Positions 17,487 through 25,369 of a stretch of DNA of 41,225 nt are shown here, in pieces. Each line of letters begins with the position of its first letter. Position 1 is the stretch's first letter. Origin of the DNA: Streptomyces toxytricini. GTDB taxonomy: Bacteria; Actinomycetota; Actinomycetes; Streptomycetales; Streptomycetaceae. Where the stretch lies: assembly GCF_014649915.1 (NCBI RefSeq), contig NZ_BMTY01000001.1, positions 467,194-508,418 of the forward strand. The letters are read 5' to 3'. The translations under genes were made by a program, and so were the position numbers. The notes beneath the pieces were generated by a model, which ran no database searches, was not told where the DNA came from, and worked only from the letters and a program-made list of their open reading frames with translations.

Positions 17487-18532
17487 CGGGCACCGCCCCG
17501 CGCGATCGAGGCGAACGCCGCCAGCGTGCCCGTACCCGGTGCGAGGTAGCCGGTGTGGCCGCGGACGTCGCCGGCGGGCACCCGCCGGGCACCGAATCCG
17601 GCCGCGACCGGGTCGGCTCCGTGGCCCAGCCCGGCGAAGCGGACGTTCGGCACGTCCGCGATCCAGTCGGACGGCCCCCGCGCCGCCCACACGCGGGCGC
17701 CGGTGCGCAGCTCCGCCGCCGACCCGGCGCGCAGCCCGGGCGAGCCGAAGACGACCACGTCCGCGGCGTCCGTGTCCCGCACCGCCAGGGCGCACACCAC
17801 GGAGCCGTAACTGTGGCAGAACAGCGCCGGGTCGGGTGCGCCGACCGCGTCCAGCCCCCGTGCGAACCGCACCAGCCGCGCCGCGCCCGCCTCCGCGAGC
17901 CGGCCCGTCGCCGCGTCCAGGCCCACCCCGACAGGCGTGGTGTACCCGGCCCAGGCCACCACCGCCGTGTCCTCCCCGGCCGCGGCCCGCAGCGAACGGG
18001 CCATGCCGGCCGGGCCGGTGTGCGGAGCCCGGCCCGCGTCGTCGAACGTGGCGGCGTCGCTGTCGGACCCCGGTACCACCACGGCGAGGTGCCGCGCCCG
18101 CTCCAGGTCCCCGAACACCTCGGCGACGAGGCCGCGCCCGCGCGGGTCGAAGGCCAGCACCTGCCGCTGCGGCGACGCGAACGGCGCCCACCGGGCCTCG
18201 CCCGTCGCGAGCGCGGCCCGCCGGTTCGCCTCGTACCTCAGGGCGACGGGGGCGCCGTCCAGATTGCCGAGCACCAGCGGGTGGCGGCGCAGCAGCTCCT
18301 GCCGGCCCGCCCCGTCCAGCCCGGCGAAGAACCGGGCCACCTCCTGCGGCGAGGCCGTCGCCGGATCCGGCAGCGCACGCCCCGACACCGAGTCGGCCCG
18401 CCAGGCGGACGAACCCGGCGGCGGGCCGGCGACCACGGCCTGCCGGTCCCCGCCCGCTGCCCAGCCGGCGCTGCCCGCCACCACGGCCGACGCCAGTGCG
18501 GCCGCGGCCAGGGTCCTCGCGAAGCGGCCCAT
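17483..18532 (-). CDS. Exported alpha/beta hydrolase, DUF1023 type
   Basis: A 349-residue protein with a Sec signal peptide (MGRFARTLAAAALASAVVAGS). The hydrolase part contains the oxyanion-type loop VVPGSDSD (about 153), the nucleophile elbow CHSYGS with S241, a later Asp in GPSDWI and a C-terminal His in RGHTGY. That order of Ser, Asp, His and the early GSDSD loop is typical of DUF1023 proteins of actinobacteria, usually annotated as esterase/lipase-like. ATG 18532 is preceded by GAGGAAAGGGG. Translationally coupled to the acyltransferase downstream. Substrate unknown. Confidence 0.85.
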   Translation of the reverse strand: MGRFARTLAAAALASAVVAGSAGWAAGGDRQAVVAGPPPGSSAWRADSVSGRALPDPATASPQEVARFFAGLDGAGRQELLRRHPLVLGNLDGAPVALRYEANRRAALATGEARWAPFASPQRQVLAFDPRGRGLVAEVFGDLERARHLAVVVPGSDSDAATFDDAGRAPHTGPAGMARSLRAAAGEDTAVVAWAGYTTPVGVGLDAATGRLAEAGAARLVRFARGLDAVGAPDPALFCHSYGSVVCALAVRDTDAADVVVFGSPGLRAGSAAELRTGARVWAARGPSDWIADVPNVRFAGLGHGADPVAAGFGARRVPAGDVRGHTGYLAPGTGTLAAFASIARGGAR

Positions 18533-18676
18533 GTCCCCATCCCCTTTCCTCGTGGTGCCGAGGAAGGTAGGAAGGAGGTGCCGGCGGGCACGTCAGACCG
18601 GGGAGCCAACCCGCATGTCATACCCCGGTAGGGGGTGGAGGAGGCGCGGAGCGGTGCCGGGGAGGCTCCGGAGGGC

Positions 18677-19357
18677 TCAGTGCGTGTCGCCCGGCCGCAC
18701 CAGCCCCGCCTCGTACGCGAAGACCACCGCCTGCGCCCGGTCCCGCAGGTCCAGCTTGGCCAGGACCCGCCCGATGTGCGTCTTCACCGTCTGCTCGGCC
18801 ACCACCAGGCTGCCCGCGATCTCCTGGTTCGACAGGCCCCGGGCGATCAGCTCCAACACCTCCGTCTCACGGGGCGTCAGCCCGTTCAACCGCAGGGCGG
18901 GGTCCTTCCGCGGCGCCGGCCGCTGCTGCACGAAGTCCGCGATGAGCCGCCGCGTCACGGACGGCGCCAGCAGCGCCTCGCCCGCCGCCACCACCCGCAC
19001 CGCCGAGATCAGATCGGCGGGCGGCGCGTCCTTCAGCAGGAACCCGGACGCCCCGGCCCGCAGGGCCTCGTACACGTAGTCGTCGATGTCGAAGGTGGTC
19101 AGCATCAGCACCTTCGGCCGGTGCACCACCCCCGGCGGCGGATCGAGGATCTCCCGCGCCGCGCCCAGCCCGTCCAGCTCCGGCATCCGCACGTCCATCA
19201 GCACCACGTCGGGCCGCGTCGCACGGGCCACCTCGATGCCCCGGCGCCCGTCCGCCGCCTCGCCCACCACGTCGATGTCGGACTGCGCGGACAGCAGGGC
19301 GGCGAACCCGGCGCGCACCATGGCCTGGTCGTCGACGATGATCACTCGGATGGTCAA
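18677..19357 (-). CDS. Two-component response regulator, NarL/LuxR family
   Basis: A 226-residue protein. The receiver domain (1-120) has the acidic pair D9/D10, phosphoacceptor D55 (LMDVRMP), the Thr in LMLTTF and the Lys in GFLLKDAPP. The C-terminal LuxR-type helix-turn-helix (about 155-215) carries LTPRETEVLELIARGLSNQEIA and VKTHIGRVLAKL. Its ATG overlaps the kinase stop (ATGA), so kinase and regulator are made together. Target genes are unknown; the downstream hydrolase-acyltransferase pair is 144 bases away and is a candidate. Confidence 0.95.
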   Translation of the reverse strand: MTIRVIIVDDQAMVRAGFAALLSAQSDIDVVGEAADGRRGIEVARATRPDVVLMDVRMPELDGLGAAREILDPPPGVVHRPKVLMLTTFDIDDYVYEALRAGASGFLLKDAPPADLISAVRVVAAGEALLAPSVTRRLIADFVQQRPAPRKDPALRLNGLTPRETEVLELIARGLSNQEIAGSLVVAEQTVKTHIGRVLAKLDLRDRAQAVVFAYEAGLVRPGDTH

Positions 19358-20733
19358 CTGGCTTCCTCAATGGGCGCGTCAAGGGGCAGGCGGGCGGCGA
19401 CCCGGAAGCCGCCGCCGGGCAGCGGACCGGTGTCCAGCGTGCCGCCCGTCAACCGTACGCGCTCCCGCATCCCCACCAGCCCGTGCCCCGTCCCGCCGCC
19501 CGAGCCCTCCACCACCGGAGTGCCGTCCTCCGACGGCCCGTTGGCGACGACGACGAGCACCTCCCGGGCATCGTGCGTCACAGACACCCGGGTCCGCGCC
19601 CCCGGAGCGTGCCGCACCACGTTCGCGAGGGCCTCCTGCACGATCCTGTACGCCGACAGGTCCACGGCCGGCGGCGCCGCCCGCTCGGCCCCGGCCGCCA
19701 GCGACAGCTCCACCGGCTGCCCGGCCCGCACCGTCGCCTCCACCAGCTGCCGGATCCGGCCGATCCCCGGCTGCGGGGCACGCTCCCCGTCCGCCCCGCC
19801 GCTGCCCGCCCCGTCGCTGCGCAGCACCGACAGCAGCCGCCGCATCTCGCCCAGCGACTCGCGCGCACCGGCCGCGATCGCCGCGAACTCCTCCTGCACC
19901 GGCTCCGCCATGCCCGGCAGCCGGTACGGCGCCGACTCCGCCTGCACCGTGATCACGGACATGTGGTGCGCGACCACGTCGTGCAGCTCGCGGGCGATGC
20001 GCGCCCGCTCCTCCAGCAGCGTCCGCCGCGCCCGCTCCGCCTCGCTGATGCTCTCCTGCTCGGCGATCCGCCGCTGGGCGTCGCCGAGCCCGCGCAGCAC
20101 GCCGGCCAGCGCGAGCAGGCACCCGGCCAACACGAACAGCAGGGCGGCGGTCTGGGACACCCCCTCCGGCGCCATGAACCCCAGCACGACCCCGACGGCC
20201 CCGGTCGCCAGCCACACCCCGACCATGGTCCGCGCCGGCTCGCGCAGCCCCAGGAACACCATGAGCGCCAAGTAGCCGACCACGGTCATCGGCGGCCACG
20301 GCCAGGAGTGGCCCGCGACCCGGTCGGCGCCCGTCAGCACCAGCGCCCCGACGGTGTCGGCGCCCAGGACCAGCGCCCACGCGGGAAGCGGCCGGGCCAC
20401 GGCCAGCAGCAGCGGCACCGTCTGGGCCACGCCGAGCGCACCCGCCCAACCGCCGTCCAGCCCGTAGTCGCCGGCGAGGACCGTGATGGTCACCGGCAGC
20501 AGCGTCGCGACGAACACGGCGGCGACGGCGTACGGCAGCATCCGCTGCCACGCCTTCGGGGCCTGCGCGAACAGCGGCTCGCCGGGGCGGGCCGGTGCAC
20601 GCAGCACCGCCGCGAAGGGGCTCGCCCCGCGCGGCGGCCCGGAGCCCGGCCCGGAGCCAGCCGCGGCGGCGGGCCGGATGAGGCGGCGGGAGGGGCGGGG
20701 GCTCGTGCGTGGCTCGTCGTCGCGATCGCTCAT
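19354..20733 (-). CDS. Sensor histidine kinase, HisKA_3 (NarL-partner) type
   Basis: A 459-residue membrane kinase: a disordered basic N-terminus (1-60), about five to six membrane helices (66-215), a coiled linker, the dimerisation/phosphoacceptor segment RARIARELHDVVAHHMSVI with H251, and a HATPase_c domain with the N-box ALANVVRHAP and G-box GTGHGLVGMRERV. No extracellular sensor domain is visible, so it probably senses the membrane state or a membrane ligand, like DesK-type kinases. It partners the adjacent regulator. A 118-base gap separates it from the divergent HXXEE gene. Confidence 0.95.
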   Translation of the reverse strand: MSDRDDEPRTSPRPSRRLIRPAAAAGSGPGSGPPRGASPFAAVLRAPARPGEPLFAQAPKAWQRMLPYAVAAVFVATLLPVTITVLAGDYGLDGGWAGALGVAQTVPLLLAVARPLPAWALVLGADTVGALVLTGADRVAGHSWPWPPMTVVGYLALMVFLGLREPARTMVGVWLATGAVGVVLGFMAPEGVSQTAALLFVLAGCLLALAGVLRGLGDAQRRIAEQESISEAERARRTLLEERARIARELHDVVAHHMSVITVQAESAPYRLPGMAEPVQEEFAAIAAGARESLGEMRRLLSVLRSDGAGSGGADGERAPQPGIGRIRQLVEATVRAGQPVELSLAAGAERAAPPAVDLSAYRIVQEALANVVRHAPGARTRVSVTHDAREVLVVVANGPSEDGTPVVEGSGGGTGHGLVGMRERVRLTGGTLDTGPLPGGGFRVAARLPLDAPIEEAS

Positions 20734-20851
20734 GGTCCGACCAGCCTATGCGCCGCCGCACGCGCCCCGGGTGGGTCACACCAGCCCCTGGAGACATGCC
20801 AGTTGTCCGAAAAACCACCCGTCCCAGCCCTCGCCCCGGCAGACTGGCCCG

Positions 20852-21400
20852 GTGAAGGAATCGAACAAGGTGACGGCGTCCGTCACGCTCGGACTGCTCG
20901 CCGCGTGGGCCCTCCACGACGCCGAAGAGGTCGCGACGATGGGCCGCTGGTCCCGCGAGCAGGTGCCCGTCCTGCGCGGGCGCCGCCCCGGCCTGCTGCC
21001 CGACCGCGTCTGGGACCGCCTCGGCTCCGTCGACGGCCGCGAGTTCGCGGCGGCGGTCGGAATGATGGCCCTGGTCGTCGGCGCGGCAGCGGTCGACGGC
21101 CACCGCACGGGCGGCCGGTCCGCCTTCTACCAGGCCTCGCTGACCGGCTTCGGCCTGCACGGCCTCGTCCACATGGGGCAGGCCGCCGCCGTCCGCGGCT
21201 ACACGCCGGGCGTGGTGACCTCGCCGCTGATCGTCATCCCGTTCAGCCTGTGGGCCCGCAACCGACTGCGGCGCGCAGGCGTACTCCGCCCCACCCGGCC
21301 CCGGGACGCGCTGCAGGGCCTCGCACTCGCGGGCGCCGCCGCAGCAGGCGCCAACGCAGCGGGCCGCCTCCTGCTGCGCAGACTCCGCGGCACCCGCTGA
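20852..21400 (+). CDS. HXXEE domain membrane protein
   Basis: A 182-residue protein; WALHDAEEVATM near the N-terminus carries the H..EE signature of the HXXEE family, and further conserved histidines occur in the helix FGLHGLVHMGQ. Four hydrophobic helices are likely, so it is an integral membrane protein with a possible metal site. GTG 20852 follows a CAGACT hexamer by 6 bases, suggesting a leaderless message; GTG 20870, 10 bases after AAGGA, is the alternative start. Divergent from the histidine kinase. Function unknown. Confidence 0.75.
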   Translation: MKESNKVTASVTLGLLAAWALHDAEEVATMGRWSREQVPVLRGRRPGLLPDRVWDRLGSVDGREFAAAVGMMALVVGAAAVDGHRTGGRSAFYQASLTGFGLHGLVHMGQAAAVRGYTPGVVTSPLIVIPFSLWARNRLRRAGVLRPTRPRDALQGLALAGAAAAGANAAGRLLLRRLRGTR

Positions 21401-21410
21401 GCACGGCGGG

Positions 21411-21509
21411 TCAGTCCTCGTCGGGAATGGTCCGGGCGCCGTCCCGTCCGGCCATCCGGACGAACGCGGGGCTGGTCGAGACCGCCGCGGTCAGCGGGAC
21501 CAGGTGCAC
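21411..21509 (-). CDS. Possible 32-residue small ORF
   Basis: GTG 21509 to TGA 21411 encodes a 32-residue peptide (VHLVPLTAAVSTSPAF, then VRMAGRDGARTIPDED). Nearly all its codons end in G or C, the pattern of real Streptomyces genes, and the frame lies in an otherwise empty gap. No ribosome site or family is evident, and it may be chance or the remnant of a longer gene. Confidence 0.25.
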   Translation of the reverse strand: MHLVPLTAAVSTSPAFVRMAGRDGARTIPDED

Positions 21510-21569
21510 CGCCGGGCGATCCGGGGCCGTGGGTCGTTCCCCGGGGCGGGGGGCGCTCGTTGAGGCGGC

Positions 21570-21965
21570 ATGGAGCAGTTGCCGATCACCGCGGCGCCGG
21601 GCGTCGGGGAGCGGGCCGACGCCGCGGCCGATGCCGCGTGCCACCTCTACGACGCCGTCGCGCCCTGGAGCGGCTCCGGGGCCGGCGGGTGGAGCCGTAC
21701 GGCCGCCGAGGACGCCGCCGAGACCATCGAGACGACCGCGCACGCGCTGGCGCGCGTCCACCCGCGCGCCGAGGTCATCCTGGCGCCCGTCCACGCCGCC
21801 CTCGCCGACCTGCGCCGGCAGCTCGCCCTGCCGCCCGCCGACCCGCTGACGGCGGAGGAGGCACCGGCCCTTCCCCGCTCCGTCGGAAACCCGCGGCGGA
21901 CCCGGTGGGTGCGGGTGGTCACCCCGACGCTGCCCCGGCAGCCGCCTGTCGGTACAACGTCCTGA
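21570..21965 (+). CDS. Unknown 131-residue protein
   Basis: ATG 21570, close after GAGGCGGC. Third positions are strongly GC through about 21900, supporting the frame. The visible part is one or two long amphipathic helices rich in Ala and acidic residues (ERADAAADAACHLYDAV, AAEDAAETIETTAHALARV, then EVILAPVHAALADLRRQLAL) followed by a Pro/Arg/Thr-rich tail. I recognise no family. The last 47 bases overlap the 3' end of the convergent protease gene, so the tail may be unconstrained or the true stop region unusual. Confidence 0.5.
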   Translation: MEQLPITAAPGVGERADAAADAACHLYDAVAPWSGSGAGGWSRTAAEDAAETIETTAHALARVHPRAEVILAPVHAALADLRRQLALPPADPLTAEEAPALPRSVGNPRRTRWVRVVTPTLPRQPPVGTTS

Positions 21966-22851
21966 CCTCCGCGCCGAAGTACGGGCTGTAGGAGGTGTCG
22001 GCGGTGTCCCCGCCGGTCTTCCAGCCGCCGATCACGCCCACCACGTCGCCGGTCTCGGTCCGCTTGTCGAAGCGCGTCAGGAACGGGCCGCCGCTCGTCC
22101 CGCCCGGGTAGCCGGTGCAGTCGATCCGCAGGAACGATCCGGGGATGCCCGGATCGGAGCTGGTGAACCGCGTCGTGCGGTTCACGCACAGCCGAGGGCG
22201 TGCCGCGGAGGCCGGATAACCGACCAGCGTCACCTGCGGGTGCGCGAACGGCCCGCCCGTGACGAGGCGGTTGCCGCCGACGACGTCCTCCACCGTGAAG
22301 CCGTCCGCGTCCGGCCCGACCTGCGCGAACGCCACGTCCAGCGTCGCCGCCAGGTCCGCGCCCCTGCTCCGGTAGCGCGGGTCGATCCACACCTTCGACC
22401 GGCCCCGGGCGTCGCGCAGCACCGGGAACATGCCGTACGGCTGCGGGTTCTCGGCCGTGTACCGGGGGACGAAGGCCACCTGGCGGGCGTCCGTGCCGAG
22501 CAGGCAGTGGGCTGCGCTCAGCACCAGGTTCCGGCCGGGGGAGGAGACGACGCTCGCCGTGCAGAAGTAGGCGCCGCCGCCCTTCATGACGAACATCCGG
22601 CCGACCGACGGGATCCCGTCGAAGTCCTTGCCCGTTCCCGGTTCGGCCGCCGCGGCGGCCGCGGCGGGCCCGGCCGGGTTGACGGGGGCCGCCGACGCCA
22701 TGCGGTCGGCCGTCCAGAACCGTTCCGCCTCCTCGGCGGACCAGCGGCCGGTCGAGGCCGGCCGGCCGCTGCCGGCCTCGGCCACGGGCGTCGGTCCGCC
22801 GGGCAGCAGCAGGGCGGCCACCAGCGCCGCCACCGTCAGCGTTCGTCGCAT
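21919..22851 (-). CDS. Secreted trypsin-like (S1/V8-like) serine protease
   Basis: A 310-residue protein with a Sec signal peptide (MRRTLTVAALVAALLLPGG) and an apparent Ala-rich propeptide up to about 75. The triad is H115 (LSAAHCLL), D172 (TLDVAFAQV) and S253 (GGTSGGPFL). Two cysteine pairs are likely (FCTAS...AHC and RLCVNR...DCTG). The arrangement resembles actinobacterial V8-like/trypsin-like endopeptidases. It lies 24 bases downstream of the flavin oxidoreductase gene on the same strand and could be read through from it, although the functions differ. Confidence 0.88.
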   Translation of the reverse strand: MRRTLTVAALVAALLLPGGPTPVAEAGSGRPASTGRWSAEEAERFWTADRMASAAPVNPAGPAAAAAAAEPGTGKDFDGIPSVGRMFVMKGGGAYFCTASVVSSPGRNLVLSAAHCLLGTDARQVAFVPRYTAENPQPYGMFPVLRDARGRSKVWIDPRYRSRGADLAATLDVAFAQVGPDADGFTVEDVVGGNRLVTGGPFAHPQVTLVGYPASAARPRLCVNRTTRFTSSDPGIPGSFLRIDCTGYPGGTSGGPFLTRFDKRTETGDVVGVIGGWKTGGDTADTSYSPYFGAEVRTLYRQAAAGAASG

Positions 22852-22875
22852 GCAGGACTCCTCGGTGCTCCTCGT

Positions 22876-24405
22876 TCACACGGCCTGGGGGAAGCGGAAC
22901 AGCCGGCCGGGGTCGCGGGCGCGCCGCACCGCCTCAAGCCGGGCGAGGTTCGGCCCGTAGTAGGCCGCGCGCCAGTCGGGCAGCCCCGGGTCGGGGTAGT
23001 TCTGGTACGCGCGCCCGCTCGCCCAGGGGCGCAGGTCCTGCCAGAGGCGGTCGAGCCACGCCAGGTGGCGGGCCGTCACGGCCGGGGCGGCGGTGGCCGG
23101 CCAGTAGGCGAGGTACTGGGCGAGGAAGGCGCTGTCGCGGTGCACGAACGCGGTGGCGGCCGGCGCCGGCCGGTTCAGGGCGCCGCCGCACTCGCCGGTG
23201 AACTGCACGACCCCGGTGCCGCCGGCCGGCACCCGCTCCGCGTACGACCGCACGGCGGCCAGCACGGTGTCGATGCCGGCGGCGGGCAGCCCGGCCGCGG
23301 TCCAGAAGTCGGAGCGGGCCCCGTACGACTCGCGGGCGACCCGGCCCGCGGGAGAGCGGCCCGGCAGCCTGCCGGGCAGCCGGCACTGCCCGGCGGTGTC
23401 CTGCCCGCAGCCGGACATCTCCCGCAGGGTGTCCCCGTAGCCGCGCACGGTCGTGCGGACGTCCTGCGGGGGGCGGCCGACGAGGGCGGCGAGCCGGTCC
23501 AGCTGGCCGTCGAGCTCGGCGGGGCCGTCCAGGCACAGGACGCGGACGGCCGGGGGTGCGGGCGGGCCGCCGTCGAGGAGGAACTCGATGCGGCTCCAGA
23601 ACGGTTCGGGCAGGTCCGGCAGCCAGCGCTGCCAGCCGTGCAGCAGCGCCGCGCTGTCGTTGTCCGCCCAGCGCAGCTCGGCGAGGGCGCAGTCGGGGGC
23701 CGGGTGGGGCGCGAAGCGGAACTCGGTGACGACGGCGAAGTTGCCGCCCCCGCCGCCGCGGAGGGCCCAGAACAGGTCCGGGTCGGCGCCGTCGTCGACG
23801 TCCCGGACACGGCCGTCCGGCGTGACGGCGGTGGCGCCGGTGAGGCGGTCGCAGGTGGCCCCGTACGCGCGGGAGGCGGGCCCGAGGCCGCCGCCGAGGG
23901 TCAGCCCGGCGATGCCGACGGTGGGGCACAGCCCGGTGGGGATGCCGAGGCCGCGGGCGGCCAGGGCGTTGTGGACGTCGCCGATGCGGGCGCCCGCCCC
24001 GACGCGGACGGCCGTCCCGTCGACGGCGGTCCTGTCGAGGGCGCCGAGGTCGACGACGAGCCCGCCGGCGCGCGTCGACCAGCCGGCGTAGCTGTGCCCG
24101 CCGCCGCGGGGGACGACGGGCACGCCGGAGCGGCGGGCGAACTCCAGGCAGGCGGCGACGTCGCCGGCGTGCGCCGGGTACGCGACCGCGGCCGGGGCGA
24201 TGCCGTCGTAGCGAGGCTGGAAGAGCTGCCGGGCCTCCGGGTAGTCCGGGTCGTCCGGGAGGACCACGCGCCCGTCCAGCCCGCGGGCGAGGGCCGCGCA
24301 GTCGGGGCCGCGGGAGGAGCCGGCCGCCGCCGGCCGGCCCGCTCCGACGGCCGCGAGGACCGCGGCGGGCGCGCTGCCGAGGAGCCGGCGTCGGTGGAGG
24401 GCCAT
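22876..24405 (-). CDS. FAD-linked oxidase, berberine-bridge (BBE) type, exported
   Basis: ATG 24405 follows a strong GGAAGGAGGA site. 509 residues. The N-terminus HRRRLLGSAPAAVLAAVGAG looks like a Tat or Sec export signal. The PCMH-type FAD domain has PRGGGHSYAG with H104 and GLCPTVGIAGLTLGGG with C160, the two residues that bind FAD covalently (8-alpha-histidyl and 6-S-cysteinyl) in BBE and glucooligosaccharide oxidases, so bicovalent flavin is expected. The C-terminal BBE segment YQNYPDPGLPDWRAAYYG closes the protein. Such enzymes oxidise sugars, alcohols or natural products. It sits beside a methyltransferase and siderophore synthetases, which may or may not be relevant. Confidence 0.88.
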   Translation of the reverse strand: MALHRRRLLGSAPAAVLAAVGAGRPAAAGSSRGPDCAALARGLDGRVVLPDDPDYPEARQLFQPRYDGIAPAAVAYPAHAGDVAACLEFARRSGVPVVPRGGGHSYAGWSTRAGGLVVDLGALDRTAVDGTAVRVGAGARIGDVHNALAARGLGIPTGLCPTVGIAGLTLGGGLGPASRAYGATCDRLTGATAVTPDGRVRDVDDGADPDLFWALRGGGGGNFAVVTEFRFAPHPAPDCALAELRWADNDSAALLHGWQRWLPDLPEPFWSRIEFLLDGGPPAPPAVRVLCLDGPAELDGQLDRLAALVGRPPQDVRTTVRGYGDTLREMSGCGQDTAGQCRLPGRLPGRSPAGRVARESYGARSDFWTAAGLPAAGIDTVLAAVRSYAERVPAGGTGVVQFTGECGGALNRPAPAATAFVHRDSAFLAQYLAYWPATAAPAVTARHLAWLDRLWQDLRPWASGRAYQNYPDPGLPDWRAAYYGPNLARLEAVRRARDPGRLFRFPQAV

Positions 24406-24421
24406 TCCTCCTTCCTGCCAT

Positions 24422-24447
24422 CGCCTGCGCCGATCCCGGCGCAGGCG
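24422..24447 (-). promoter_or_regulatory. Perfect hairpin directly upstream of the flavin oxidase ribosome site
   Basis: CGCCTGCGCC (24422-24431) and GGCGCAGGCG (24438-24447) are perfect 10-base complements with a 6-base loop, ending only a few bases before the GGAAGGAGGA of the oxidase gene. It may be the end of an upstream transcript, a repressor site or a translation-control hairpin. A second small hairpin, CCTGCC/GGCAGG, lies at 24569-24584. Confidence 0.45.
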
Positions 24448-24686
24448 GCCCCCTGGCCCGCCGCACAGCCCCCCGAACGGCCCACGCCGCTGCCGGCCGG
24501 GCGCAAGGCGGCCCGCCGGCCGTGTCGTCTCCTGCTGATCCTGCCGGTCAAGCCCGCGCCGTCCGGTGCCTGCCCCGCGGCAGGGCTGAGCGTCGTCCGC
24601 GTACGGGGGCGTGCGGGCGGCCCGACAGCGCGGCGAGGCGCGGCGCGGGACGGCGCACGTGTGCCGGCACCTCCCGGCGGGGCTCC

Positions 24687-25358
24687 TCAAGCGGCGGGGT
24701 AGGCCTTGCGGGTCAGGAGGAAGCCCTGGGGGCAGTCCTCGCCGGCCTCGGGCTGCCGGACGAGGCGGGCCGACTCCGCGAGCCCGGCCCCGGACAGCAG
24801 TTCGGCGACCCGGTCCGGCGGCATCCGGTGGACGGTCAGGTCGACGGCGTGCCCGTAGGCGCGGTCGAGGCGCACCCGGCCCTCGCCCGCCTCGAAGGCG
24901 ATCAGCAGGTGCCCGCCGGGCGCCAGGACCCGCGCGAACTCCTCGAACAGGGGCGGGAGTTCATCCGGCGGAGTGTGCATGGTGGAGTTCCAGGCCACGG
25001 CTCCGCCGAGGGCGCCGTCCGCCACGTCCAGGGCGCCCATGGCGCCCACCTCGAACCGCAGCCCCGGGTGGCTCCGCCGGGCCACCGCCACCATGGCGGG
25101 CGAGAGGTCCACGCCGAACGCCCGTACGCCGAGCCGGTTGAGGTGCGCCGTGATCCGGCCCGGCCCGCAGCCGAGGTCCGCGACGGCCGGGCCCGCCGCC
25201 CCCCGCGGCGCCCCGGACCGTACCGATTCTGCGAACGCCGCGAGCAGGGCCCGGTCGAGCGGTCTGCCTTCCAGGGCCGTCCCGAGCAGCCGGGCGCAGT
25301 CGACGGCGACGGCGTCGTAGGACGCCCGTACGGAGCTCAGGTACGCGGTCTCGCTCAT
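24687..25358 (-). CDS. Class I SAM-dependent methyltransferase
   Basis: A 223-residue Rossmann methyltransferase. Motif I is VADLGCGPGR (residues 59-68), the acidic end of strand 2 is GVDLSP (about 82), and AVAWNSTMHTPP is the motif following strand 4. The helical N-terminus (SSVRASYDAVAVDCARLL) is a common cap in small-molecule methyltransferases. The gene ends a minus-strand run that starts with the siderophore synthetase, 11 bases upstream, so co-transcription is likely and N- or O-methylation of a siderophore is a reasonable inference. Confidence 0.9.
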   Translation of the reverse strand: MSETAYLSSVRASYDAVAVDCARLLGTALEGRPLDRALLAAFAESVRSGAPRGAAGPAVADLGCGPGRITAHLNRLGVRAFGVDLSPAMVAVARRSHPGLRFEVGAMGALDVADGALGGAVAWNSTMHTPPDELPPLFEEFARVLAPGGHLLIAFEAGEGRVRLDRAYGHAVDLTVHRMPPDRVAELLSGAGLAESARLVRQPEAGEDCPQGFLLTRKAYPAA

Positions 25359-25369
25359 GCCCCCGGAGA

